The notes under the pieces: model-generated
The model's database searches: none
The model's input: only the letters and a program-made list of their open reading frames with translations
What the model was told of the DNA's origin: nothing
Source of the DNA: Talpa occidentalis
Lineage: Eukaryota; Chordata; Mammalia; Eulipotyphla; Talpidae
NCBI RefSeq assembly: GCF_014898055.3
Contig: NW_023603184.1
Coordinates: 120,642,615 to 120,706,614 of the forward strand
Direction of reading: 5' to 3'
DNA length: 64,000 bases
Shown here: positions 1 through 11,329 of the stretch, piece after piece
Position numbering within the stretch: position 1 is the stretch's first letter
How the letters are laid out: every line of letters starts with the position of its first letter
Program-made: the position numbers and the translations under genes

Positions 1-159
1 TCCGCTGACAGTCTGTCACATACTGAAGGAAACTTGCACATCTGGAGCTTAAGAAATGAACACTGAGAAGTTAAACACTAGCTGTCCCAGGAGATAGAAA
101 AAAAGCAGTTTCCCAAAGCCCTTTTAGACTTCTGGGGGCAGGGGAGGAGCATACACTCA

Positions 160-330
160 CTGTTTAAAAACCATTTTGAAGTGTCCAGTTTTGTGGCATT
201 AAGTGCACACACTGTTGTATAACTATCATTCTCATCCATCTCCAAAACGCAGCATCACTTTGGCTCAAATGATTTTGAATGGTGTTTCGGTCACATCCAA
301 TGAAATCTTGACTAACAATATAAATGTGTT
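160..330 (-). mobile_element. Old LINE-1 (L1M-type) 3' remnant
   Basis: Read on the minus strand this matches the old mammalian L1 segment whose complement runs 'aaccattttaaagtgt...cagtggcattaag...catccatctccaaaac'. Several blocks of that pattern are recognisable at 170-260, but divergence is high and no frame is open. Boundaries are approximate. Confidence 0.6.
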
Positions 331-1423
331 TATAATAAATTTTTAAATGTATAGATTGATGCATATAAGAAATTCATTCAAAGGACACCTAAAAACAGTG
401 ACTAAAACAAAATTTTCTGGTGCTGTGAAAGCCAGTGGAACCCTGATTTAAGATTCTTGAGAATAATCAGAGTCAAGGAAGACCTCAAGATAATTAACCA
501 AATGGTTCATGTAGTGGAAATGACTGAAAAAGGATTCTTTATTTTTTTATTTGTAATAGGAGAACGCACTAAGACTCAAAGGAAGCTCACATCTCATCTC
601 CCAAGGGAAGGAGATATTCTACAGAGGAAATTAGAATCAGGCCAAACAGACAAATCTCCCAAGGCAATAAGACTTAGAGAATATGGAAGGAAGTAACGAA
701 ACAGTGAAAGCTGAAAAAAATGTCCTTTATTTTAACAGTTTTTAGAAAACTGTTCTGTATTATCCTTACAAATACAAATAAGGTATAAAAGTATAACAGG
801 AATAGTCTAGGCTCACTTTTTCTCGTGTCAGCAGAAAAATCTGTGTAATACAAATTACTTTGAAATCAATATAGAAAATGTTAATGTACAAAAAAGGAGT
901 CACAACATAATCTATTTTCACAGTAGACCTTAATTTCCTCCCAACTCTTATTTCTTCTCCCTTACTATATAAACTTGAATAACACTACATAACCATTTCT
1001 CCAGGAGCAAAAGTTTCTACCATTAATAGAGCTTAACATTTTATCATAAATCCTGCAGTGTTATGGTTTAGCAAAGAATTTGATTAACCAGGGTTACATT
1101 ATTGTTAACCTCAAAATAGGTTCCCTATACAATGCATTTTCTTATTTTTCTGCCATTTTGCCCACTTAACAAAATATTGTCTGTGTATTGTGAATATATC
1201 CTAAGAAAGAATGAAACTGATATAAAATTATCATAGGTGGACACTGGTGTCCACCAGCGGCGGGAGTCAATCACCAATACTTTCACCTGGAAGGCTCCAT
1301 AGCCAGAAGGGTGTTCTGTTGGGCCGTTTATGTTTGGGAGAGGAAAAGGAGGATTGTAAGCACAACTCCCAGTTAAAGCATTTACTTTGCTCACAGAATT
1401 CAGTCTCAGAAGAATTTTGCCTT
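331..1423. other. No gene or named repeat seen
   Basis: AT-rich unique-looking DNA. The open frames here are short and have no recognisable protein signature. A small hairpin (about 8 bp stem) lies near 736-755. I see no promoter, splice-bounded exon or RNA gene. Confidence 0.5.
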
Positions 1424-1438
1424 AGAAACGTGTCTTTT

Positions 1439-1717
1439 GGGCCTCTCCTGGTGGCGCAGCGGTTGAGTGCTGGGCTGCGAAGCTGCCTGCAGTCTCTGCA
1501 GCGCCGGTTCGATCCCCAGCCGCCGGGCGAGGGTCCCACATGGCGTGACAGACCTCTCCTGCCATGCCCGCTGCTCCCCTTAGCAGTGTATTTCATTGGT
1601 CTGCCTGTTCTGCTCCCTGCTCTGGCCCTGGTGAATTCTCTCACCCTCCTGCGCTTCTGACTGTATCCAGTGCTTGTATAAATAAATAAAAATAAAAATC
1701 TTTAAAAAAAAAAAAAA
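1439..1717 (+). mobile_element. tRNA-derived SINE, subfamily A
   Basis: Full-length copy with A box (TGGCGCAGCGG), B box (GGTTCGATCCC), body and AATAAA-rich tail followed by TCTTT and poly(A). It is flanked by 15-base target-site duplications AGAAACGTGTCTTTT (1424-1438) and AGAAATGTGTCTTTT (1718-1732), with one transition between them. The head carries the 'gttgagYgctggg' diagnostic block of subfamily A. Apparent open frames across it are SINE shadows. Confidence 0.93.
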
Positions 1718-1732
1718 AGAAATGTGTCTTTT

Positions 1733-2449
1733 AACACAAGCAGCATTAAAACCTCTGAGACATTTAACAACCTTGCGAAATGGACATTAGGAGTCCACTT
1801 TATTTTGACTCACAGGTAGGCTTAGAAGTGATCATTGCTTTTGAGATAGATTATGCGATTGAAAGTTATTTTTACAGTAACAATGAGGAGACCACATTCT
1901 CCTGAATTTACATAATTTGAATTATTGCAAATCATAACTGCTAGACAAGGAAACCTTTCTTAACATAATAGGCTCATTATTCTTTGACTAGCAGTCCTGA
2001 CCTCAAACTCTTGCATTAGCCTCTAAAGCAGAGGAAAGTCTTTCCTAATGGGGAAAGCATAACTCAGATTGCTTCAACACATCAGCTCTTTCAGGGAAAA
2101 ATTCCCTGAGGACATGAAGCAGCCAACTAGGGGCTCGGGAAATGGACTGAGCTTCACCACCTCAGTGTCACCTTTCACTCATTTTGAAAGTCAAGAGCAA
2201 CAGGATAACATAGTATGTTATAATATGACTCTTTTCACCAGAGATAACTCGAAAAGGTCCTAGAGTTAGAGGTGGAACAAGGGGAAAAGTTATGTTAGTT
2301 TAGCCAAAGGTAAGGATTACAAAGTAAATGGGCCTGAGAGTCAGTCTGGGATTGCAGAAAAGCAATCCCAGTGTGAAAGGGGAAGTGCTGGGTTCTAGTC
2401 TCACTCCAACACCTCTGGGTCCAATCACTTATATATCAGAAACTCACTT
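1733..2449. other. No gene or named repeat seen
   Basis: Unique-looking, moderately AT-rich DNA. Short open frames have no recognisable domain. No regulatory motif stands out. Confidence 0.45.
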
Positions 2450-2790
2450 TTGCCAGATGTAAACCACTGCTTTGTATGCAAAGCAGTTTTGGTAACATTA
2501 TATACACCTATGTTCCTACTACCCAATTTAAGAAATGACATATTGCATACATATGTAAAACCTCAGACCCACTACCCATCCTTCCGCTCCATAGTAAACC
2601 ACTATCCTGATAGTAATAGTTACCAATTTCAGTTACAATATATATTGGCCATAATACTATATACCATAATACATAATCATAAACAATGTAGCATTTTAAA
2701 TGTGCAGTTGGAATCATAGTATATATATATATCCTTTGGAAATTTGCTTTTGCATACTATTTATACAACAAATTATTTAATGACAACTAA
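2450..2790 (-). mobile_element. Probable old LINE-1 (L1M) remnant
   Basis: Phrases such as 'accactatcctga' (about 2597-2610) and 'tggaatcatagtatatat' (about 2709-2726) match the minus-strand reading of old L1M 3' regions. The remainder is too diverged to align by eye, so extent and subfamily are uncertain. Confidence 0.4.
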
Positions 2791-3378
2791 AGAAAAATGA
2801 TTTATGAATGAACACATGATATCACAATGTCTAAGCAAGTCCCCCAAAAAGTATTAGATGCACATCCATATGTGTAATAGAGCATATTTTAGAGAAATAT
2901 TTACCTATCTGTATTTACAAATGTTGATTTCTGAGGTGTTGACTACAACTAAAGAAATAACCACAGTCCTTTAAACTGTTCCCTAAGAACTTTCTACACT
3001 CTAGAAAGCAAACCAAGCCATAGGCTCATCAGGTAACAGAAATACCACTACCATTATCACTGCTCTGTTGAAAATAACTCTCCATGGCTTAAATCTTGAC
3101 CACATTTTGAATATAGTTAGAAAGAAAAAAAATTAACAAATGAAAAACACAGGAGAGCAAACAGGGAAACCAGTTTATAAACTATATACACAACTGCATT
3201 TTCCTATTTGTAGACATAATAATTTTAGTGTATGCTGATATAGCTTATAAAATTGTGTCACCTTTCAGTATCATTGGTAAAACCAAATTCTGCCTTTTGG
3301 AGCTGATTCTAAAGGTGTAGAAGGAGACAGTCTTAAAACGTGCTCTTCAATAAACTAAGATGACAGTTTCTTATTTTA

Positions 3379-3653
3379 TTTTATTTGTAGAGGTTTTTTT
3401 GTTTGTTTGTTTGTCTTTATTTATACAATAGCTGGGGTACAGGCCAGAGGTGTGGGAGGGTGAGAAGATTCACCAGAGACAGAGCGGGGAGCAGAACAGG
3501 CAGACTGACCGAAACCACTGCTCAGGGGAGCAGCAGGTGCCACAGAAGTCTGCTGCGCCATGTGGGAATCTCCCTGGCAGGCCAGGAACCATGCTGCAGA
3601 GGCTGTGGACAGCTTCACAGCACTCTCAACTCTCTGCACCACTGGGGAGGCCC
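3379..3653 (-). mobile_element. tRNA-derived SINE, intermediate type
   Basis: Reverse-oriented copy with the head at the right end (GGGCCTCCCC on the minus strand) and a (GTTT)n-rich tail at the left. Perfect 17-base target-site duplications GACAGTTTCTTATTTTA lie at 3362-3378 and 3654-3670. The head has the 'gctgtccacagcctctgcag' block, between subfamilies A and B. The tail keeps part of the TAGAGG motif seen in several A copies. Confidence 0.93.
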
Positions 3654-3859
3654 GACAGTTTCTTATTTTAAAGCAGTCTAGTTACTTAGAAAGTGATAGG
3701 AAGCATAGAGAAATGGCTTAATAATGAACCTCAGAAGCTGGACTCCCTGGGTTAAAAGCTCAGATCAATTTCTGCTATCTTATAATATTTTTTAGACAAT
3801 TAGAACAGCAACTGACACATAATAGGTAATCATAAGTATTAGTTATTTTATTCTGGTCT

Positions 3860-4035
3860 CATTTTTTAAATAAATATTTCTATTCAAACTTGATATCAAT
3901 TGATGGACATTTCAGTTGATTCTTTCTCTTGGGTGTTGTGAATAATGCTGCTATGAACATGGTACTTAAATCTTTTTGTGTTAGTGTTTCTTAATATTTA
4001 ATGAAATAACTAGAAGTGCTATTGCTGTTCATATG
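3860..4035 (-). mobile_element. Inverted 5' part of a LINE-1 3' fragment
   Basis: Minus-strand L1 sequence: 'gttgtgaataatgctgctatgaacat' is the complement of the L1 block 'atgttcattgcagcattatttacaat'. It corresponds to L1 positions immediately upstream of the plus-strand block that starts at 4036. See the neighbouring entry and the twin-priming finding. Confidence 0.65.
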
Positions 4036-4350
4036 GTATTTATACTCAATGGACATTACTCAGGTGTTTAAAAAAGATGAAATAGTGACTTTTAGAACAA
4101 AAAGGATGGATGGTGAGGTGACTATGTTAAGTGAAATAATTCAGGAAGTAAAAGCTCTGGGACATGAAAATATGGTGATTACCAGAGGGGAGGTGAAGAA
4201 GAAGGAAGGGATCGAGATGTAAGGTCATAGTGTATGAGCTCGATAGCTTTGGGGGGTGGGGAGTGAAGTGTGTGCACATTTCAAGTATAAAGGTTTACAT
4301 AGTTATATTTCTGAATTGCAAATCAATAAAATTTTACTTTAATAATAAAG
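4036..4350 (+). mobile_element. LINE-1 3' fragment, forward part
   Basis: Begins with the L1 block equivalent to 'acacaatggaatattactcag' (here 'actcaatggacattactcag', about 4046), then 'ttaagtgaaataattcag', and ends in an AT-rich 'aataaaattttactttaataataaa' tail. Order and orientation follow the 3' end of ORF2 and the 3' UTR of older L1 families. No intact frame is present. Confidence 0.65.
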
Positions 4351-5649
4351 GTAGACATCTAAGGAGCAGTCTTTTGTGCTCTCTTGGGACATTTGAGTTT
4401 CTAATGCTTACAGGATGACCTGGGTGATGACTTTGGGAACATTTCTGTTCTCCCCATTATGCTTTTCTGTACTTAAAAATAAAAAACACCCATTACCTTT
4501 TATAAAGTCTCACATAATTGTTAAATACAAGCTCAATTTTCTTTCCCTTTTCAGGAAAAAGAGTCAAAGGCTAATAATGAGCAGAAACATTGACTGTTTT
4601 AAAAACCCCTCTTATCTAATTCTATCTGCTCCTACCTGAATCGAAATGACGTCATTTACTCCCCACTTTCCTCACAGAGAATTATAATAGATCATAGGTT
4701 CTAAATTCAAAACCAATGTGAAGTTTTTCATGACAAGAGATGGTGGCTTCCTGTTTTGAAGAAACAGTTCAGAATCTTGATGAGATCCTTCTGACACAAA
4801 AGAGGATTATAGAGCCAAAGCTTTTTGTGTGTGGAGGGGAGGGAGGGAAGGAGTTGACCTTGCCTTTGGATTTCCTATGACCTGTTTATATGGTGGGTGA
4901 TAATGCCTTTGAGGATCTGAGGGACCCAAGATTTGAACAGAAAGTACTTGTGAGGAAACATTTGGGGTCAAATTTTATGCCACACACATTAATTTTTTTT
5001 TTGTTACCCAAGTACAGACTACAAAATAATTCAGCTCAATTCCTATATGGTTAATAATTTGAAAATATATAATAAAAAAAGAATATTTAATTAGTACTAT
5101 GTTTTTCAGTACATTCCACGTAAAAATAAATATGGTTTGGGGAATTTGATTGCCAAGAAATGGTAATTTGCTTTAACCAGGATTGGAATTTTTATCCAAA
5201 ATCAGACTTAGTAATTTGGCATTTTAAAAAATATAATTTCTCCCTTTGGACTTAACAGGTGGTGTGGGTTAGAAACTACTGTGCTTACATTAAAAATAAT
5301 CTGCATTCTCCTCTAGGCCTATAACAAGTTTTCTTAGCATAAACTTTTGAGGATAAATACTTTCTGTTACCTAAAAACAATTTCTCCTTTCTAGCTATAT
5401 TCAAAACTCTTTCTCCCATCGTCAATGTCTCATAAAGGAAAACTTGCACAACTTCCCCTGGAGATTGTCTTAAATATCAATGACAAAGCTTCAATAACTT
5501 TTCTGTTTTCCAAAACAAAAATGATCAGTGTTCTTCATTACAGTAAACCCATTTATAAACTGTTGTGTAGTTTATAAATCCCTTGGTAGGAGATCACTGT
5601 ATGTATCGTAAAACAGACTGTTAGAGCTAGAGTGAATTTGAGTCTATCT
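4351..5649. other. No gene seen; one perfect CRE palindrome
   Basis: AT-rich unique-looking sequence with short uninterpretable open frames. The only motif that stands out is the CRE palindrome at 4644-4657, listed separately. Confidence 0.45.
4644..4657. promoter_or_regulatory. Perfect CRE (CREB/ATF) palindrome
   Basis: AAATGACGTCATTT is a 14-base perfect palindrome containing the full TGACGTCA cAMP-response element (4647-4654). No CpG-rich promoter or first exon surrounds it, so activity is unproven. A single 8-mer can occur by chance. Confidence 0.35.
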
Positions 5650-5805
5650 AACAAGGCTGTGTATTGAATCCCCTAGAGGCCCTTTAAAAATACTGATACT
5701 GGGCATATACCAATTAAATCCAAATCTCTATGGCTGGAGTCCAGGCACCTATATATTTTAGAAGGTCCCCTGGTGATTCTGGTGCATACTGAGGGTCAGA
5801 AACCA
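5650..5805 (+). mobile_element. MER5A-like hAT DNA transposon remnant
   Basis: Contains the MER5A order: 'cccctagaggccctttaaaaatactgat', 'ccaattaaatccaaatctct', 'gtccaggcacc', 'cccctggtgattctggtgcatactgagggtcagaaaccac'. The near-palindromic architecture of this non-autonomous Charlie element is visible. It abuts a MIR. Confidence 0.75.
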
Positions 5806-5925
5806 CAGATCTGGTCTAACCACCTCATTCTGCAGCTAAGAAGCTGAGGCCCAGAGCTATTAAGTGACATTCCAAAAGTCACACAGGTAATTTATCACAT
5901 AACTGGGGTGAGAACCTGCCTTCAG
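5806..5925 (-). mobile_element. MIR SINE remnant
   Basis: Minus-strand MIR core: 'aagctgaggcccagagctattaagtgacattccaaaagtcacacaggtaat' matches the conserved 'gaaactgaggcccagagaggttaagtgacttgcccaaggtcacacag' block with the spacing preserved. Confidence 0.8.
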
Positions 5926-6774
5926 ATTCTTTCTTCTCCATTCCATTACATTCTTTCTTAACTCTAGTTATCCTTATGAAATTAGATATCAGGATCTGAT
6001 TTCAAACAGGGACCCCAATTTGGACCCAATTCCCTGAGAGGTATCAGAGACTGGCTATACAATTGTCCATCTAACTGCTGCCTTTATGCCCAGTAGTTTG
6101 CTGCTGTTATGACAACTACATCACCCTGTGAGATGGAAAACACCTCCTCCTGCCATCCTTACCAGAAAACAGCAGCCTAATTCTCAATCTATATTAATGG
6201 TTTTCTTTATTGCTTCCACCAACCCCTGTTCTCTGATACTTCTCTTTAAAAGAAATAATAACCACCTCTTCTAAAAAACTTCATTCAGTGGTAAATTGAA
6301 TTTCTAGCGTAGGGATGAACTAAAAGCTTTCATAGAAAGAAATAGCTTCAGGGCAACATCTTGAAAAAGAAATAATTTACTGACGGGTGGTCTGAAGCTT
6401 TGCTTTCAGGGAGAGCTGAACGTGGGACTGCAGAAACAGTGTAGGGAGCTGGAAATGGGCCAGGCTCCTCGAGTACTGGGTGTCACGTTGCACAGCTGGC
6501 CCCCTTCCAGATTCTGTAAAGGGATAAGCACAATTAACCCATCGGAGGCTTAGTGAAACACTTGGAAGGCTATATCCATTGCTTGTCCTGCCTAATCGAT
6601 GCCATGTTTATGTCCCAATCCTGCTAAAAACCTGCTAAACTAAAATCCTGCTAACCAAATACTGTTTTTTGTTTTATAAAAGGTAATCCTTTGGGAGTAA
6701 AAGAAAAACATGGCTCACTTGTGAGGAAGAAGAATCAGAACAAAAGCAGAGTTGATTAAGAATAGTATCAGCAG

Positions 6775-6960
6775 CCCAAAGGCCTCAGGTCCAGCCCCAC
6801 TCCTTCTACTTACTGACCACAGATATTGAGGCAAGTTCATTTCCCTTTGACAAGTGCATTTCTTGGACTTCATTTTCCCTATAGGCAAAGCTGGGGTAAC
6901 CTTGCCCTGAGCACCCCATGGGTTCATTAAGAAGATCCAATAGAGAGATAATTAAATAGA
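6775..6960 (+). mobile_element. MIR SINE remnant
   Basis: Plus-strand MIR-like order: 'tccagccccactccttctacttactgaccac', 'gaggcaagttcatttccc', 'cttcattttcccta', 'gggttcattaagaagat'. Diverged but collinear with the MIR consensus as I remember it. Confidence 0.6.
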
Positions 6961-7149
6961 GGGAAAAATTGTATAAAAGCACCCTTATAACACCATACAT
7001 AAATGTAGGTGTTACTGGGAAAAACAAAGGAGGCAAAAAGAAATTTATATCACCAGATGAAAATTTAAAACATTCAGAAATACTAACTTCCTTTTAAAAA
7101 TTGACTGTAGAACAATTCAGCAATATAATTACTATATATTCAGTTAATT

Positions 7150-7350
7150 ATGATTAACAACACTGACCATGGAGTAAGGTCAAATCTTAGTTCTGTCTGG
7201 TACCTCTCTAAGTGTCAGTGTTCTCATGTATACAGTGGGGATTTGGGTAGAAAGTACCTCTTGGAGATTTGGTGAGGCTGACGTGTGAAAACCATATACA
7301 GAGTTTAGCCCCATAATGGCATATGGTAAGTGTTCAATAAATGTTATTTG
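7150..7350 (+). mobile_element. MIR SINE remnant
   Basis: Plus-strand MIR with 'tacctctctaagtgtcagtgttctcatgtatacagtggggat', 'agtacctcttggagatttggtgagg' and the 3' end 'ggcatatggtaagtgttcaataaatgtta'. The MIR tail is clear. Confidence 0.8.
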
Positions 7351-8099
7351 TTGGTCACTATCTTAAAAGTAATCCCTGTCATTATCTCCTCTACTTCACA
7401 ATGTTGTGGTAAATATTAGGGATTGGATGTACAAAGTGGTGACACAGAGGAAACATTTCATAGACAGCACTCATTACTCTACTTGAATCACCAGCTCTTC
7501 CTCTTGACAGAACCAGAAATACTGCTGAAGGCCACATTTTCAAAAGATTTCCTTATGACCTGGTCTAATACTTTGTAGGCTTTGAGTAGTATCGGGTAGA
7601 CTGTGAGGATTCTAGTTAACCATGACACTTTAGTCACAGGTGAATCATCCATCTCCAGGGACCTTGGATATTAAGTGTTTTTCAAGGTAAAAGCAGGAAG
7701 CAGTCCCCTTGGTATTAGCTTTATGCCCTATAGCTATTTGATTTTATAGCTAATCAGGGTGGCTAGCAGGAATCCAGCCAATCACCAGAACTATTAGACA
7801 TAATGGGCAAAGCAAATAAACAAAGGAACAAAAGATACTTGAAGATAAATTACACAAAATGTGCAGCTATGTTCTAGAAATCTCCACACATGACAACTTG
7901 CCTTCTTTCAAGTGGAGAAGACATGGGGGAAACCCACAAAAACTTAAGGCACAAAATATTCACTTAATGTAAAATTTCATACAAATCACATATAAATTCC
8001 ATACCAATAAAATTCTCTCAGGAAATGTCAAAATCATTAGCTAAATTCCCTGTTTTGTTAAGACAAAATTCTACCAGTAATATAGGCTCACGCATACAG
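7351..8099. other. No gene or named repeat seen
   Basis: Unique-looking AT-rich sequence without an informative frame, RNA gene or repeat that I recognise. Confidence 0.45.
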
Positions 8100-8265
8100 A
8101 CCTTTAAAATGCAAATTAAGAAAAATTAAAATGAATTAAGATCTCCATAATCATACCTCCCGGCAATGATGCTATTAACATTTTGGTATATATTCTTTCA
8201 TATTTGTTCTGTCTTTGTATATATAAAAATAGAAAAATTCCCCAAAATGAGTCGTAATAATTCTA
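8100..8265 (-). mobile_element. Probable old LINE-1 (L1M) remnant
   Basis: 'gatgctattaacattttggtatatattctttcatatttgttctgtctttgtatatata' resembles the minus-strand L1M 3' region 'accactgttaacattttggtgtatatccttccaga'. The element is short and diverged. Confidence 0.45.
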
Positions 8266-8464
8266 GCTAATTAAGTCCTTAAGGAGTGCAGAGAAGGTTT
8301 AAAAAACCTAATGAATGAAATAATGAAAACTAGTATTTCCTTTTGATTACCATGCAATTAAATAAAATATATTCAAAAATTAACAATGATGTAAGGAAAT
8401 AAATATTAAAAATCAATTAAAAATAATACAAAAATAGAATGTGGCATGTATCAATACTGATAGA

Positions 8465-8665
8465 TATTATTTATAAAGTACTTATATTGTGCCAGGCATG
8501 TACCTGAAGTCCACAGACAATCCCTTTGGTTCTCACAACAGCTCTATGAAGTGGATATTATTATTATGTTTTATTATTATTGCTTAAAGCAAGACACAGA
8601 GAGTTTAAGTAACTTGCCCCAAGTCCACATGGTAGTAAAATGCTATACTGGGTAGCCTAGAACCC
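8465..8665 (-). mobile_element. MIR SINE remnant
   Basis: Minus-strand MIR, collinear: 'aagtacttatattgtgccaggca', 'ctcacaacagctctatgaagtggatattattatta', 'gacacagagagtttaagtaacttgccccaagtccacatggtagtaa'. Confidence 0.8.
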
Positions 8666-9860
8666 AAACAGTAGTAAGGTCCAGAATTTCTATATTTTCA
8701 ACCAAATTGTTAGACTGTCCCTCAAACAAAGGTTTAACATTATCACTGTAGAATAAAAGAGATACTCCCTTGTGCTTATCATAACTTGGCTGCTAATCAT
8801 AAAACTGTCTAACACGCTGAAAATCACAACACACCCAAGTAACCTAGGAAACAAATACTGATTAAAATAAACTGAACAGAATTTGCATTTCACATGCAAA
8901 AACAAAAGGATGATCTTGGAAGGTGCATAGCGGTGTCAATTGCAGCCAACACAAGCTTTCTTCAAGGATGCGCTGTGTTTAGGTTTATGAGTTAAAGGTT
9001 AGACTGCCAAAAATTTTTTAAAAGGTTGATACATTTGTGGCTGCATTTCCCCACAGCACCATAACCCACAGTCTTGCCAAAATTAAATAAAAGGATTGAC
9101 TGTCCTCTTTCTTCCTCTGCCTTAGGAAAGTCACCGTTTTAACTGTATAGGGAGTAAAGCTACTATGAACTCAGCATTCAGGAAGAATTTTCTGCTTGGA
9201 TTGCAACTAAAGCTCCTTATTCCGTAACTGGGTCCTAGGAATCTCAAAGGACAGCTAACTCCAAACACTTTTTCCTTCAAGGAAGATTTGAAAAGGAAAA
9301 TCACTTGAGCTCAAAGGTGCATAATTAATTCTATCATGAGAATTCTATCTGCTAAAACAAGAGTATATCCTAGGGTATGCCATAAGCAGGTCATCACAGT
9401 GACCAAAGGGAGGTAATATTAAGGAGTATTTTTATGATATGTGATATATAGTACCCAATAAAGGAGAGGGAGCAGGAGATAATATATTAATCACAAAAGC
9501 TGACTGTTACACCAACCATCCTCTAACCATCCTCCTAGAAATGATCAATATGCCTCTCAGACACTAAATGTCTCTAGCCAAGGTGGAACTGCTGAGAAAT
9601 ATAAATTTGATTATATAAATGATATTTATTAAATAAATTAAGTACTGCCTTTTTTTCTTCAACCAATATCTGGTGACTATTAAAATAACTGTTAAGGAAT
9701 AAGCAGAAACTGCTTATGTTCCATCTCATACTGTGGTTTCTCTTTCTTTAGCAATAAGTCAAGTTTAACCACAATTACCTTCGGCCAAGAAAAATAATGC
9801 AATCAAACAATACACACTATCCAATTGTTCTTTCAGTTTTCTCTCACAAGACACCACAAA
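8666..9860. other. No gene or named repeat seen
   Basis: Unique-looking sequence. A minus-strand open frame at 8690-8905 has no recognisable protein signature and I treat it as chance. Confidence 0.45.
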
Positions 9861-10580
9861 GCTGGAATGACAGGGAACTGTTTATAGACCACTGACTGTA
9901 TTTTTTCTTTTTTCCATGATCAAATAATATACAAACAATTTAAAAGTTTCAAACAATAGGGCCTCCCTAGTGGCACAGGCGGTTGAGCGCAGCAGCACTG
10001 TGAAGCTGTCCACAGCCTCTGCGGTGCCGGTTCAATCCCCGCCAGCCGTGGAGCAACCAACTCGGCCGGGCAGACCTCTCCTGTCTCGCCTGCTGCTCCC
10101 TCAGCAGTGTATTTCGTCAGTCTGCCTGTTCTGTTCCCTGCTCTGTCTCTGGTGAATCATTTCACCCTCCCTCACATCTGGCTTGTACCCCGTTCTTGTA
10201 CAAATAAAATAAATCTTTAAAAAAAATTAAAAAATAAATAAAATAGAAGTTTCAAACAATACAAAAATATATAGAGTAAAGCAGAAAACTCCACCTTGCT
10301 TCCCACAGGTAACAAACCATCACTCTGTCTGGTGTGTATCCTGCCAGACTTCTTTCTGTAAATTGACTGTATGTGGATACATACAGAACTTTCTGGTTTT
10401 GTTATATAGCTGGAACCATACTTTTTGAATTGTTCCACAGCTTGCTATTTTCTGCAGACTTTCTTGACTTTCTGTAGATCTTCCCATGTCATGCATACCT
10501 ATCCACCTCTTTCTTTTTAATAACATCTGGCTGTTAGGTAAATACCACGAACTTGACTTAGCCCTGTGAATGGAAATATG
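9861..10580 (-). mobile_element. Old LINE-1 (L1M), split by a SINE
   Basis: Right of the SINE, 'atcctgccagacttctttct', 'gctggaaccatactttttgaattgttccacagcttgctattttctg' and 'gatcttcccatgtcatgcatacctatccacctctttctttttaat' are the minus-strand L1M 3'-region phrases. The SINE at 9959-10246 splits the host; its duplicated target AAGTTTCAAACAATA is L1 sequence. The left limit is uncertain. Confidence 0.6.
9959..10246 (+). mobile_element. tRNA-derived SINE, intermediate type
   Basis: Full-length copy with target-site duplications AAGTTTCAAACAATA at 9944-9958 and 10247-10261. Its tail shows the polyadenylation signal AATAAA (10203-10208) followed by a pol III terminator-like TCTTT (10214-10218). This makes it the clearest example of the T+ SINE arrangement in the window. 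Confidence 0.93.
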
Positions 10581-11100
10581 TTGGTTCCCAATTTTGAAAA
10601 TTACAAAGCCTTGCTAAACTTTTAAAATTAAATTGCTAATGGACTCCATTTGATTATCTCTCTCCAAATTTCACCTAAAACCCACTTCCTGCAAATTCTT
10701 TCTAATATCTCCTTCTCTCAGTGATAAGAGGGCTCTTTTTTAAAAACAGTGTAAATTCTGCATAGCTTTTTAAAGAAGAGGCTAAAGAGTGGATTAGTCT
10801 AGACACAGTGTTAAATCTTTCAACTACATTCCCATTCACACTTAATAGCACTTGTTCACGTTCTATATTATGTCTGCAGAGAGAATGAGCCACTACTTCT
10901 GGGGTTTCTTATTAAGCATTACAAACTTCAGCCTCTCTTTCACACACACACACACTCAGACAAGGCTAAGTCCAAAGAAAGAGGGATACATGTAAAATCT
11001 TAGTATGCCACAAGGAACTGTCCATCCAGTAAAGCTAGGTGTTGGATTTCGTAAAAGACCTAAATAAAATGATATTACTAGAAGCTTCTGCAAGAGTAAA
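10581..11100. other. No gene seen; short (CA)n
   Basis: Unique-looking sequence with a short (CA)n tract at 10941-10955. No other feature is supported. Confidence 0.45.
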
Positions 11101-11115
11101 ACTATGTTCACTTGG

Positions 11116-11244
11116 TGAAAATCAAAATCAACAAAAAACTATGAACCAGAGACACTCTATGGGGGGTGGGGGGAGGGATTGGGGTCAAAATAAGGGGGTT
11201 GCAATTGTATGGGGAGTATAAAAATAAAATTTATTAAAAAAAAA
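11116..11244 (+). mobile_element. Severely truncated young LINE-1 (3' UTR only)
   Basis: Only the last ~129 bases of an L1 3' UTR are present: 'aaaatcaaaatcaac', 'ctatgaaccagagacac', a G-rich run (11160-11184), 'gcaattgtatggggagtata' and a tail with AATAAA plus poly(A). Target-site duplications ACTATGTTCACTTGG (11101-11115) and ACTATGCTCACTTGG (11245-11259) differ at one base. The 3' end is the 'aaaataaaatttattaa' type (lineage B). Confidence 0.88.
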
Positions 11245-11329
11245 ACTATGCTCACTTGGAATTTCCAATTTTAAATAATTATTGATTTCCTACTAGTACT
11301 GAGAGGGTCTCATAAGTGGTATAAGATAG

